Origin: Neisseria animaloris
Lineage (GTDB): Bacteria > Pseudomonadota > Gammaproteobacteria > Burkholderiales > Neisseriaceae
Length of the DNA stretch: 64,000 nucleotides
Reading direction: 5' to 3'
NCBI RefSeq assembly: GCF_900637855.1
Contig: NZ_LR134440.1
Coordinates: forward strand, 1,736,001 to 1,800,000
Shown piece by piece: positions 29,061 through 38,859 of the stretch (position 1 is its first letter; every line of letters starts with the position of its first letter). A model generated the notes under the pieces. That model searched no databases. It was given only the letters and a program-made list of their open reading frames with translations, and was not told the origin of the DNA. Position numbers and translations under genes: made by a program.

Positions 29061-29972
29061 ATGAATCCATCCGTACAAGACGCATTACACCAGCTTAACT
29101 CGCTGATTCTGGGTAAGGAAACCGTTTTAAAACAATTGATGGCCGCCGTGCTGGCCGGCGGGCATGTGCTGCTCGAAGATGTGCCCGGTGTCGGTAAAAC
29201 CACATTGGCGCACGGCTTGGCTGCGGTGTTGGGGTTGGATTACCGCCGCGTGCAGTTTACCAACGATATGCTGCCTTCGGATTTGCTCGGCGTGAATGTG
29301 TTCCGCCCGAACGAGGGTCGCTTCGAGTTTCACCCCGGCCCCGTTTTCCACTCTCTCTTGCTGGCCGACGAAATCAACCGCGCATCCCCCAAGCTGCAAT
29401 CCGCCTTGCTGGAAGCGATGGAGGAACATCAGGTATCGGTGGACGGTAAAACCTATGCTTTACCCGAGCCGTTTATCGTGGTGGCAACGCAAAACCCGAC
29501 CGAGCAGTTGGGTACGTTTCCGCTGCCCGAATCCCAACTCGACCGCTTCATGATGCGCCTGAGCATGGGCTATCCTATTGCTGAATCCGAAAAACAGCTT
29601 TATTTTCAAGGTGATCGCCGTCAAGCGCTTCCCGCTTTACAGGCGGTGTGCGACGGGAAAACGCTGCAACAGTGGCAGCAGCAGGCGGCGCAGGTGAAAT
29701 TTGCCCAAGCCGCTGCCGATTATGTATACCGTTTGGTACATGCCACACGCCAACCCGGTCGTTTTGTGCTGGGTTTAAGTCCGCGTGCAGGCTTGGCCGT
29801 AGTCAATGCCGCCAAAGCGTGGGCGTTCATGCAGGGGCGCGGGCATGTGCTGCCGGAAGACATCAAAGCCGTGTGGGTGCCGGTGGCGAACCACCGTTTG
29901 CAGCCGGTGCAGCAAGGCATGACCAGCACACAGATTCTGGCGGATTTACTCAATCATGTGGCCGTCGCGTAA
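29061..29972 (+). CDS. MoxR-family AAA ATPase
   Basis: MoxR ATPases act as chaperones for protein complexes and usually sit next to DUF58 and transglutaminase-like genes. The 303 residues carry Walker A EDVPGVGKTTLA (about residues 39-50), Walker B LLLADEINRASPK, sensor 1 VATQNPTEQLGTFPLPESQ and the arginine-finger region QLDRFMMR. Its end overlaps the DUF58 gene by 17 bases, so both are translated together. The precise client is unknown. Confidence 0.92.
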   Translation: MNPSVQDALHQLNSLILGKETVLKQLMAAVLAGGHVLLEDVPGVGKTTLAHGLAAVLGLDYRRVQFTNDMLPSDLLGVNVFRPNEGRFEFHPGPVFHSLLLADEINRASPKLQSALLEAMEEHQVSVDGKTYALPEPFIVVATQNPTEQLGTFPLPESQLDRFMMRLSMGYPIAESEKQLYFQGDRRQALPALQAVCDGKTLQQWQQQAAQVKFAQAAADYVYRLVHATRQPGRFVLGLSPRAGLAVVNAAKAWAFMQGRGHVLPEDIKAVWVPVANHRLQPVQQGMTSTQILADLLNHVAVA

Positions 29973-30903
29973 ACCGCCCCAGCCGGCAGCGATAGGACGT
30001 TCACTAGATTTGGCTGTACTGCATTGCCGTCCTACCCGTTTGGGTACCGGCCTGCTGGTAACGATTTTGCTGTTGTGGCTGGTAGGGCTGAATTATCAGG
30101 CGAATCTGGCTTACGCCGCCGCATTTTGGCTGGCAGGATTCTTGGCGGTAGCCGTGCTGCTTAATTTACGCCAACTGCTCGATATGCAGATAGACGTTTC
30201 CATGCCGGATGAAGTGTTTGCCGGTGGCACGGCAGTTTTGTCGCTCACCGCCACAAACAACACCCGCCGCCGCTGGCTGTGGCTGTGCAGCGAAGACGAT
30301 TTTCTCCGTGCAGACAAAACAGACGACAAACTCTGGCAGCCTTGGCATATTGTTTCAGACGGCCTCTCTGTGCACCAATGGCCAATTCCTGCATTGATGC
30401 GAGGCTATTTGCGCGTACCGCCGTTGCGTACCGCCGCCGTTGCACCGTTCGGCATGAGCATGGTGCAGTGTGTGTGGCATTGGCCGAGTGATGCGGTGGT
30501 GTTTCCCGCGCCGATTCCCCATGAGTTACCCAACGGCCGTGAGCACGGCGGTGAAACCGACCGCAAACGCCCGCCCGTGCAAGGCGGCGATGATTTGTCT
30601 TATTTGCAGCCTCATCAGCAAGGAGCATCGTTGCAGCATGTGGCCTGGAAAACCTATGCAAAAACCGGCCAAATGCTGGATAAACGCTTTGAAGAGCCGC
30701 AAACCGCCGTCCGCAATACCGTGATTTCTTATTTGGATTACCCCGCCGGCACATCTAAAGACCGCTTGGCAGGGTTGCTGTGTTTCCGCGTTTTGGAGGC
30801 CGAACGCCGCGGGCAGATTTACACGCTGGAACTGCCGCAACGGGTGATTGCCCCTCAGAAAGGGCAGCGCGAAATCTGCCTGACGGCCTTGGGATTGTGG
30901 TAA
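29956..30903 (+). CDS. DUF58 domain membrane protein
   Basis: A 315-residue protein with two N-terminal membrane segments (about residues 33-75) and the DUF58 block near the C terminus (GGDDLSYLQPHQQGASLQHVAWKTYAKTG). DUF58 proteins resemble von Willebrand A domain folds and pair with MoxR. The ATG at 29956 lies inside moxR. It precedes a TraB-like gene and the transglutaminase gene, so the usual MoxR-DUF58-TgpA trio is interrupted by one gene. Confidence 0.88.
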   Translation: MWPSRKPPQPAAIGRSLDLAVLHCRPTRLGTGLLVTILLLWLVGLNYQANLAYAAAFWLAGFLAVAVLLNLRQLLDMQIDVSMPDEVFAGGTAVLSLTATNNTRRRWLWLCSEDDFLRADKTDDKLWQPWHIVSDGLSVHQWPIPALMRGYLRVPPLRTAAVAPFGMSMVQCVWHWPSDAVVFPAPIPHELPNGREHGGETDRKRPPVQGGDDLSYLQPHQQGASLQHVAWKTYAKTGQMLDKRFEEPQTAVRNTVISYLDYPAGTSKDRLAGLLCFRVLEAERRGQIYTLELPQRVIAPQKGQREICLTALGLW

Positions 30904-30981
30904 TCAGGATTTTTCAGACGGTCTGGATGATGTTTTCAAAGAGGCTGTCTGAAAGCCTATCGCGGAAAAAGGAAGATAATT

Positions 30982-31953
30982 TTGAAAAAATTTCTGCATT
31001 TTTTATTCAAATGTATATGCCTTTTCGGTTGTTGGATTGCCGTTTTCCCAGCGTGGGCTGGTGAAGCAGTACTGCTTGACTGGCGGCAGCCGGAATTGAG
31101 CAGCAATGTTTGGAAAATCAGCAAAGCAGGGCAGCCGGATTCTTATTTGCTGGGCACGATACATCTCGGGCGCAGCGGCGATCAACTGGGCAGTCGGGCG
31201 CAAGCCTTGTTAGGAAAAACCGATTTGCTGCTTACCGAAGTAGACATGCTATCGGATGAAAGCCGGATGAAAGCGGAAACGGAAAAACTGGCAAGGCAGA
31301 TGATGTCGCCGAAATCATTGCGTAACGCTCTGGGTAAGAAAGATTTTGCCGCATTGTCGCGATATTTCCGCAAATCGGAACATACGGCGGTTTGGGAACC
31401 GTTGCTGGATTCTATGAAACCGTGGGCAGTGGTCATGCTGACGCTGAATTTACAACCTGAGGAATACAGCTATCAGAGCGGAGTGGATATTCTGCTTTCC
31501 CAAACCGCACAAAAAGCCGGAAAACCACGCGGCAGCTTAGAAAGCATGCAGGAAAGCAGCCGCCTTTTCCGCAAATTGCCCGACGATTTAGCGCTGGCAG
31601 CGGTTAAAAGCATGTTGAAGCACCAAAAAGCGGGTGAAGCCGACACACGCAAAATACATCGTTTGTATGCAGAAGGCCGTTTTCGCGAATTGCAAGGCTG
31701 GCTGCCGCAAACATTTTCGCAAGGGCGCATGAAGCCTGAAGATGAAGCCGCCATCCGCCGTTGGATCGAGCAGGACGGCATTGTTGTGCGCAACCGTGCG
31801 TGGCTGCCGGAAATCAAAGAGGCTACACGACGGCAGAAAACCTTGATCGCCGTGGGTATCGCACATTTGATGACACGAGAGGGTTTGATCGAATTGCTGC
31901 GTCGCGAAGGGTACACGGTTACACCCGAGCCGGCATTGAAAGTATGGAAATAA
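30982..31953 (+). CDS. TraB/GumN-family protein with signal peptide
   Basis: A 323-residue protein that starts at TTG 30982 after GGAAG. It has a signal peptide (about residues 1-26, ending PAWA) and TraB/GumN motifs SYLLGTIHLG, LLLTEVDM and the C-terminal IAVGIAHLMTREGL. Related proteins are proposed periplasmic metalloproteases of the Tiki/TraB superfamily. It sits between the DUF58 and transglutaminase genes with gaps of 78 and 163 bp containing DUS copies. Function here is not established. Confidence 0.82.
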   Translation: MKKFLHFLFKCICLFGCWIAVFPAWAGEAVLLDWRQPELSSNVWKISKAGQPDSYLLGTIHLGRSGDQLGSRAQALLGKTDLLLTEVDMLSDESRMKAETEKLARQMMSPKSLRNALGKKDFAALSRYFRKSEHTAVWEPLLDSMKPWAVVMLTLNLQPEEYSYQSGVDILLSQTAQKAGKPRGSLESMQESSRLFRKLPDDLALAAVKSMLKHQKAGEADTRKIHRLYAEGRFRELQGWLPQTFSQGRMKPEDEAAIRRWIEQDGIVVRNRAWLPEIKEATRRQKTLIAVGIAHLMTREGLIELLRREGYTVTPEPALKVWK

Positions 31954-32116
31954 ACTGGAGATACCTTTGCAGGCCGCCTGAAAAGACACATACATATTTT
32001 CAGACGGCCTCTTTAGAAGAGAAGTGATTACATACACAACATAGAATACGGGATGCCGTGTATACAAACACCGGCTATCCGCCATCCATAATGCTCACAT
32101 TACGTTCAAACACATC

Positions 32117-34093
32117 ATGCTGATTCTTACCCCTTCTTTTCTCAAACAGCCGCCGCCACGCGCTGTTGCTTTCGCCGTGCTTCTCGCTTTGTTGTGGACT
32201 GCGCTGCCGCTGGTGTCTTCACTGCCAGTTGTGATCATGGCGTTGTTCGGCGGCATGTGGCTGCTGCGCTTGGTTTTGCTGCGTTTGGGCATTGCCAAGC
32301 TGCCCGTGCCGGCATTGATTTTATTGATGGTCATCGGCGGCGCGCTGGTGTGGCAGCAGCTCGGTACGGTAATCGGGCGCGACGGCGGGGTGTCTTTTCT
32401 GCTGCTGATGGTGATGCTCAAGGCTTTTGAAGGCAATACCCGCCGTGATTGGCAGGTGCTGCTGTTGGCGATGCTGTTTTTAATCGGTTCGTCGGTGCTG
32501 TTCGACCAAAGCCTCGCCGTCGGCCTGTGGCTGCTGCTGGCCTTGCCGATGGTGGGCGTATGCTTTGCCGTGTTGTGCGGTCTGAATGTGAAAGAAGCCG
32601 CCAAACAAACCGGCCTGGCCCTGCTGCTCACCTTGCCGCTGGCCGCCGTGCTGTTTGCCGCCGTGCCGCGCCTGAGCGAACCGCTGTGGCGCATTCCTCA
32701 GCCGCAGCGAGGGCAGGCCAAAACCGGTTTGTCCGACTCGATGGAGCCGGGCAGCATCAGCAATCTGGTGCAGAGCGACGAATGGGTGGCGAACATTACC
32801 TTTTCAGACGGCCTCAAGCCGCAGCGCAGCGACATGTATTGGCGCGCCATCATCATGGCCGACTTTGACGGCGTGCGTTGGCGTGCACTCGACAACACCT
32901 ATATAGACGAAGCCCGCAGCGCAGCCAACCCCGCGCGCACCGTTGAATATCAAATGATTATCCGCGACCAAAACGGTGCGCTACCCGCTTTGGACTACCC
33001 CGTCGGCCAGCTGCACGGCAGCCTCACCAAACGCATGGGGCAGATTGTACGCGCCCACCGCAGCCTCGAAGGTTTGCGCCGCATCACCTTGCAGGCATCG
33101 TTAAGCGACACTCTACCGCATGCCCTCAGCCGAAACGAACACGATTTCTACACCCGCCTGCCCGAAGGCAACCTGCAAACCCGCCTGCTCGCCGACACAT
33201 TGGCCAAGCAGTCTGCCAACGAACGCCAGTTTATCGACAAAGTGCTGCATCACTACCGCAGCAAAAAGTTCGGCTACACCCTGCAACCGCCGCGCACCCC
33301 CGGGCGTAACGGCATCGACGAATTTATGTTCCGCACGCAGCAAGGCTTTTGCGAACACTATGCCCAAAGTTTCGTGGTGATGATGCGCGCCGTCGGCCTG
33401 CCTGCCCGTGTCGTTACCGGCTATCAAGGAGCCGAATACAACGAACAAGCCGGCTTCTGGCAAATCCGTTCCAAAGACGCACACGCATGGGCGGAAGTGT
33501 GGCTGCCGCAAGAACAAGCATGGCTGCGCGTCGACCCCACCGCTGCCGTATCCTCCGTGCGTGCCGAAAGCGGCATCAGCCAAGCCCTGCCCGAAGCCGA
33601 ACGCAATATGGTTTCAGACGGCCACAGCCTCTTCGCCCGCTGGCGCGATACCGGCCAATTTTACTGGCAGCAATGGGTGGTGAATTACGACCAAAGCAAA
33701 CAAAACAACCTCTTCGAGCTGCTCAGATTGGGCGGATTCAACTGGAAAACCCTGCTGCTCGTTCTGCCTGCGGGCATCGCCTTGGCATTGCTGCCCCTGC
33801 TGAAATGGTGGTTCGGCAACCGCAACCGCGAACGCGATTACCTAAACGAAGGCTTCGCACAACTCAAAACCGCCTTACTGGGCGAAGAAGACGAAACCGC
33901 CCCCGCCGTCAGCGCAGGCGAACTGCACAAACTGCTCGACGGCAACGGCATCGAAAACCCCGAACTCACCCGCCTGCTCAAACAATACGAACACTGGCTC
34001 TACGCCGCCGACCGCCCGACATTGCGCACCCAAAAACGCTGGTATCGCGCAGTACGGAAAATCGTTAAAAAGCATTACCGGCAGCAGCATTAA
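32117..34093 (+). CDS. TgpA-type membrane transglutaminase-like protein
   Basis: A 658-residue protein with several N-terminal membrane helices (residues about 15-190), a periplasmic transglutaminase-like core and another helix near 555-575. The catalytic triad is visible: Cys in QGFCEHYAQSF, His in KDAHAWAEVW and Asp in LRVDPTAAV. A DUF4129-like tail (ELTRLLKQYEHWLYA) follows. TgpA is essential in Pseudomonas. Clustering with MoxR and DUF58 is the usual context. A large DUS hairpin follows the stop. Confidence 0.92.
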   Translation: MLILTPSFLKQPPPRAVAFAVLLALLWTALPLVSSLPVVIMALFGGMWLLRLVLLRLGIAKLPVPALILLMVIGGALVWQQLGTVIGRDGGVSFLLLMVMLKAFEGNTRRDWQVLLLAMLFLIGSSVLFDQSLAVGLWLLLALPMVGVCFAVLCGLNVKEAAKQTGLALLLTLPLAAVLFAAVPRLSEPLWRIPQPQRGQAKTGLSDSMEPGSISNLVQSDEWVANITFSDGLKPQRSDMYWRAIIMADFDGVRWRALDNTYIDEARSAANPARTVEYQMIIRDQNGALPALDYPVGQLHGSLTKRMGQIVRAHRSLEGLRRITLQASLSDTLPHALSRNEHDFYTRLPEGNLQTRLLADTLAKQSANERQFIDKVLHHYRSKKFGYTLQPPRTPGRNGIDEFMFRTQQGFCEHYAQSFVVMMRAVGLPARVVTGYQGAEYNEQAGFWQIRSKDAHAWAEVWLPQEQAWLRVDPTAAVSSVRAESGISQALPEAERNMVSDGHSLFARWRDTGQFYWQQWVVNYDQSKQNNLFELLRLGGFNWKTLLLVLPAGIALALLPLLKWWFGNRNRERDYLNEGFAQLKTALLGEEDETAPAVSAGELHKLLDGNGIENPELTRLLKQYEHWLYAADRPTLRTQKRWYRAVRKIVKKHYRQQH

Positions 34094-34117
34094 TTTGTTA
34101 GGTTTTGCCTATAACAG

Positions 34118-34169
34118 AGGCCGTCTGAAAACAGCTCCCAATCGGGTGAAAGCTGTTTTCAGACGGCCT
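34118..34169 (+). terminator. Extended DUS hairpin between tgpA-like gene and cas3
   Basis: Inverted DUS copies are extended by ACAGCT/AGCTGT to 19-base arms (34118-34136 and 34151-34169) around a CCC/GGG mini-stem. It should terminate the upstream cluster and insulate the cas operon. Confidence 0.75.
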
Positions 34170-34265
34170 TTGTTTTGCAGTGAAAGGGTGTGCAAATTTC
34201 TCAATTGTTATGATATATTTCTCACTTGGTAGTTAATGCAGAAATAATAAAAAATACATTGGAGA

Positions 34266-36579
34266 ATGTCTGTGGATAATCAAACTATCCAAACTTACTA
34301 CGCCCATTCCGCTGAAAACCAACCTTACGAATACTGGCAAACCATGCGCAGCCATGCCCACAATGTGGGTGAATGCGGCCGCAGGGTTTGCCGCTTTTTT
34401 TGGCGCACAGGAAATGGCGCGTTATACCGGCCAATTGCACGATTTGGGCAAATACACGCCGCAATTCAACCGCCGCCTGCATGGCGGCCCATCGGTTGAC
34501 CATGCTACCGCCGGTGCAAAAATCGCTTTCGAGCGTTGGGGGTTGTCGGGCAAATTGATGGCGTTTTGCATCGCCGGCCATCACGCAGGCTTGGCCAACG
34601 GAGACGGCGAGGGCGATAACCGCCGCACCTTAACCCAACGCTTGGCCGTGCCGTTCGGCACAGGCATTCACGATATTCCCGAGCCGGATGAAGTATGGCG
34701 GCAAGAGATTCAACTGCCTGAAAAATTGGCGATGCCGGGCGTCAAGTTTGGCGATGCCGATTCTGCAGATCAATATGCCAAGTCCTTCAGCGTGGCTTTT
34801 TTTACCCGCATGCTGTATTCCTGCTTGGTCGATGCCGATTATCTCGACACCGAAGCCTTTTATGCGGGGCTGGAAGGCAAAACCGTGCAGCGCGGCGGTC
34901 ATCCCGATTTATTGCAACTGCAACAACATTTTAACCGCTTTATCGGCGATTTCAGACGGCATATTGCCGAAAAGCCGCAGCACACAGAAGAAGAAAAGCG
35001 CAATGCCGCCCTAAACCGCCTGCGCAGCGACATTCTCGACCACGCCGTGAGTCAGGCGGAGCAAGCGCCGGGGCTGTTTACCCTTACCGTACCCACCGGC
35101 GGCGGCAAAACCTTCACTTCGATGGCCTTCGCTCTCGAACATGCCAAGCAGCACGGTATGCGCCGCGTGATTTATGTGATTCCCTTTACCAGCATCATCG
35201 AGCAAAACGCCGCCGAGTTCCGCAAGACTTTTGGCGATTTGGGCGAAGCTTCCGTGCTTGAGCACCACAGCACATTTGACGACAGCAAACTCAAAGACCA
35301 ACACAGCAAAGACAAACTGCGCCAAGCTTCCGAAAACTGGGATATGCCCGTTATCGTAACTACCGCCGTGCAGTTCTTCGAGTCGCTGTTTGCCGACCGT
35401 TCTTCCCGCTGCCGCAAGCTGCACAACATCAGCGGCAGCGTGATTATTCTCGACGAAGCACAAATGCTGCCGCTCCAACTCTTGCTGCCCATCATGCAAG
35501 CCGTTAAAGAGCTGGCGCGCAACTACCATTGCTCCGTGGTCATGTGTACCGCCACCCAGCCCGCCATTCAAGCCGAACACGGCTTTTACCGAGGCTTGGA
35601 AAACACACGCGAGCTTGCCCCCAATCCCACCGAGCTGTTCGACACGCTGCGCCGCACCACCGTGCAACATATCGGCACACAAACCGATGCCGATTTGCTC
35701 GAAAAGCTCGCACAGCACAGGCAAATCCTCATTATCGTCAACAACCGCCGCCACGCCCGCAGCCTGTACGACAGCGCCAAACAGCTTGAGGGCGTTTTCC
35801 ACCTCACCACCTTGATGTGCGCCAAACACCGCTCCCAAGTGTTAGAAACCATCAGAGGCCGTCTGAAAAATGGCGAACCCTGCCACGTGATCGCCACATC
35901 GCTTATCGAAGCCGGCGTAGATGTCGATTTCCCCTTGGTGATGCGTGCCGAAGCCGGATTGGACAGCATCGCCCAAGCCGCCGGACGCTGCAACCGCGAA
36001 GGCAAAAGGCCGTCTGAAAGCAGCTTCGTTTGGGTATTCAAACCCGAAGAACAATGGAAAGCTCCGTCCGAAATCGGTCTGCTTTCCGCCGCCATGCGCG
36101 AAGTCGTTCGCCACCACGCGGACGACCTGTTGTCGCCACAAGCCATCCGCCGCTATTTCCAGCGCGTTTACGAAGAAAAAGGCAAAGAGTTAGATGGCAA
36201 AGGCATTCTTGAAATGCACAAGAAGGCAGGCAACAGCCTCGATTTCCCCTTCCAAACCATCACCCAAAAATTCCGCATGATCGAAACCCATATGCAGCCG
36301 CTGATTATCCCGTTCGACCAAGAAGCCGAACGCCTGATCGACAGCCTGCGCCACACCGACCAAATCGGCAGCATTTTGCGTGAACTTCAATATTACACCG
36401 TACAAATCCCCGAAAACGCCTTGCAAGCCCTGTTCAAAGCAGGGCGGATAGAAACGGTTAATGAAAAGCGGTTTGGGAAACAGTTTTATAGCCTGATTGG
36501 GTTGGATTTGTATGATGAAGTGGCGGGGTTGAGTTGGGAGGATGTGGGGTTTTTTAGGGTGGAGGAATTGGTGTTTTGA
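34266..36579 (+). pseudogene. cas3: Type I-C Cas3 helicase-nuclease, frameshifted in the HD domain
   Basis: Cas3 is recruited by Cascade to nick and degrade target DNA. The reading starts at 34266 (MSVDNQTIQTYYAHSAENQP) and shifts by one base at about 34374: removing T34374 joins RSHAHNVGE to AAAGFAAFFGAQE with the normal family spacing. After the shift the HD motif (HDLGKYTPQF) and helicase motifs are intact: TVPTGGGKTF (I), IILDEAQML (II), MCTATQPA (III), AQAAGRCNREGKR (VI). Downstream of the shift 741 residues stay open, so the damage is recent or a sequencing error. A shorter product from ATG 34354 would lack the first HD histidine region. Confidence 0.88.
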
Positions 36580-36674
36580 ATTGAATCAGTTGTTCGTAAT
36601 TTTAGTAAAAGGTAAATGTTTTTATTGCCTCTTTACTTATCTATTTCTATTAGTTAACTAAAAAGGAGAATGTT

Positions 36675-38126
36675 ATGTTCATTAAAAGTCTTTGTTTATC
36701 CAACTTTAAAGGTTTTATTGGGGATAACCATCAAATGAACTTCAAGATTCCAGATGGTGAAACAGCGGGTAGTGGATTAAATATCTTTGTTGGAGAAAAT
36801 AATTCGGGTAAATCCTCCATCTTTGAGGCTATTGATTTTTTGCGTAATGGCATTAAGGAGGATTTGATTCATTTTGTGAAAAGCAAGTTAGAAAGCGGCG
36901 AGCAGCCTAATGATGCTTATGTAGAGTTAACTTTTTGTGGAAATATTCAAAATACAATCTCTTGCTTTGTTCCGGGAAATAAGCAGGCTTCTTTTGTAAA
37001 TTTAATTAATCAAAGCCAAGAGTTAAGAGCTAAACGGAATACGGCTACATTCAAGAAATTAGACTTATGGGATGACGATGCACAAACGTATACTAATCCT
37101 AGTGGAATTGACGCACCTTTTAAAACTCTTTTTGAAACAAATTTTATTTGGGCAGATACCAATCCTAGCGATGAGGCAGCGTTTGGCTCTACAACACTTT
37201 GCGGAATGTTATTGAAAGAAATTGCTAAGGCTCACATTGATTCAGCTGAATATAGAGAATTTCAAGACAGTTTTAATCGAGTATTCAATTCTTCTGAATC
37301 AGAGTTGCGCCAACAGATTGCTGTTGTCGAACAAAAAGTTAAGCGTATTTTTACCGAGCAATTTGGCCAAGCAGACATTTATTTTAAATTTGATGAGTTA
37401 AAAATAGATTCATTCTTTAAGAATGCTTCAATATTTATCAATGATGGTGTTGATATTCCTATGTCGGAGAAGGGTAATGGAATGCAGCGTTCGGTTGCGT
37501 TGGCATTGCTTCAAGTTTATGCAGAAGAATTGGCTCATGATTCTGAGCAGAATCAAACCAAACCTTTTTACTTGTTTATTGATGAGCCTGAAATCTGCTT
37601 GCATCCGAAAGGACAAACAAAATTGCTTGAAGCTTTGCTGGAAATATCTAAAACTAAACAGGTATTTTTAACTACTCATTCACCATATTTCTTGGCTACG
37701 CCAAATCTAAGAAATGTTGGTTTATTTATTTTTAGAAAAGAAGGTATTAGTAATGTTGTTGAGGACGCTTCATTGGAGCCAATGTTCCCATGGAGTCCGA
37801 CTTGGGGGGAAATTAATTTTAAGGCGTATAAATTGGCCACAGTAGAATTGCATAATGAATTGTATGGTCGACTACAGGAAAAAAGCGGCAAATTTTTTGA
37901 GAGGGATTTTGAACAGTGGCTTAATGGGCAAAATATCTCATGTTCTAAACAATGGATTCGCGAGAGAGAAGGAAAGGCACAAACCCCACAAAATGTAACG
38001 CTACAAACATTTATCCGCAATCATATACATCATCCTGAAAATAGAACCATGCAGGCTACACCTTATACAGTAGAAGAGCTAAAGCAATCCATTGAAGAGA
38101 TGATCGGATTGTTGTGGTGTGATTAG
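36675..38126 (+). CDS. AAA ATPase (ABC/SMC-like, AAA_15/21 type) inserted in cas operon
   Basis: This gene is not part of a normal type I-C operon. The 483-residue protein has an SMC-like ATPase head: Walker A FVGENNSGKSS (about residues 42-52), signature-like SEKGNGMQRSVALALLQ (about 262-278), Walker B FYLFIDEPEICLHP and the switch His in TTHSPYF. The C-terminal tail holds R448-N-x3-H453 (RNHIHHPEN), which resembles the HEPN RNase Rx4-6H pattern. No TOPRIM domain is seen. It is far richer in A+T than the cas genes, which suggests transfer. Such ATPases often act in defence, alone or with an HNH partner as in Septu-like systems. Function is inferred only. Confidence 0.85.
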   Translation: MFIKSLCLSNFKGFIGDNHQMNFKIPDGETAGSGLNIFVGENNSGKSSIFEAIDFLRNGIKEDLIHFVKSKLESGEQPNDAYVELTFCGNIQNTISCFVPGNKQASFVNLINQSQELRAKRNTATFKKLDLWDDDAQTYTNPSGIDAPFKTLFETNFIWADTNPSDEAAFGSTTLCGMLLKEIAKAHIDSAEYREFQDSFNRVFNSSESELRQQIAVVEQKVKRIFTEQFGQADIYFKFDELKIDSFFKNASIFINDGVDIPMSEKGNGMQRSVALALLQVYAEELAHDSEQNQTKPFYLFIDEPEICLHPKGQTKLLEALLEISKTKQVFLTTHSPYFLATPNLRNVGLFIFRKEGISNVVEDASLEPMFPWSPTWGEINFKAYKLATVELHNELYGRLQEKSGKFFERDFEQWLNGQNISCSKQWIREREGKAQTPQNVTLQTFIRNHIHHPENRTMQATPYTVEELKQSIEEMIGLLWCD

Positions 38127-38178
38127 AGGCCGTCTAAAAAATTAAGATGTGTATCAATCAAAGAAAAACGGAGAATCT

Positions 38179-38859
38179 ATGGCAAACAAAATACGCTTAC
38201 ACATCTGGGGCGATTACGCCTGCTTTACCCGACCGGAAATGAAAGTGGAGCGTGTCTCTTACGATGTGATCACGCCGTCGGCGGCGCGGGGGATTTTGGC
38301 GGCGGTGCATTGGAAGCCGGCGATTCGTTGGGTGATTGACCGCATTCATGTGTTGAAGCCGATTCGCTTTGAGTCGGTGCGGCGCAATGAGCTGGGCAGC
38401 AAGATTTCGGCCAGCAAGGTCAGCGGGGCGATGCGACGCAAAAGTGTGGAAGGCTTATATGTATTAGCCGATGATCCTTCAGAACGTCAGCAGCGCGCGG
38501 CAACGGTGTTGAAGGATGTCGGCTATGTGATTGAAGCGCATGCCGTGTTAACGCCGCAGGCGGGCGAGGGCGAAACGATTGCCAAGCATATCAAGATGTT
38601 CAAGCGCCGCGCCACAAAAGGGCAGTGCTTCCAGCAACCTTGCATGGGTGTGCGTGAGTTTCCGGCGCATTTTGCGTGGGTGGATGAGGATTCACTGCCG
38701 GAGTCGGAGCTACCTGAAAACGAGCGCGACCGCGATTTGGGCTGGATGTTGCACGATATTGATTTCGACCACGGCAATACGCCGTATTTTTTTCGTGCGG
38801 AAATGATAAACGGGGTGATTGAGGTGCCGCCGTTTGATGCGGAGGAGGTGAAAAGATGA
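38179..38859 (+). CDS. cas5c: Type I-C Cas5c, pre-crRNA processing endonuclease
   Basis: In type I-C, Cas5c replaces Cas6 and cuts the repeat, staying on the 5' handle. The 226-residue protein starts at ATG 38179 (MANKIRLHIWGDYACFTRPEMK), which has a GGAGAATCT site; an upstream in-frame ATG adds ten unlikely residues. The RAMP fold features ERVSYDVITPSAARGILAAVHWKP and the C-terminal GNTPYFFRAEMING are standard. It overlaps cas8c by four bases. It contains the DUS-like GAGCTACCTGAA, not the local dialect. Confidence 0.95.
   Translation: MANKIRLHIWGDYACFTRPEMKVERVSYDVITPSAARGILAAVHWKPAIRWVIDRIHVLKPIRFESVRRNELGSKISASKVSGAMRRKSVEGLYVLADDPSERQQRAATVLKDVGYVIEAHAVLTPQAGEGETIAKHIKMFKRRATKGQCFQQPCMGVREFPAHFAWVDEDSLPESELPENERDRDLGWMLHDIDFDHGNTPYFFRAEMINGVIEVPPFDAEEVKR

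Noticed and set aside
24731..34093. Sigma-54 -24/-12 promoters in this window
   Set aside because: I looked for TGGCAC-N5-TTGC patterns near the gene starts and saw no convincing match.
34395..34401. T7 run in cas3 as a programmed frameshift site
   Set aside because: The correct family sequence (AAAGFAAFF) is already in the downstream frame before the run, so the shift must lie near 34374.
35011..35838. Long antisense ORF of 275 codons inside cas3
   Set aside because: It is the complement of a conserved helicase region in GC-rich codons; its low-complexity protein matches nothing I know.
38127..38178. DUS-like AGGCCGTCTAAAA after the ATPase gene as a functional uptake site
   Set aside because: It lacks the G of the core CTGAA, which is expected to weaken uptake strongly; treated as a degenerate copy.
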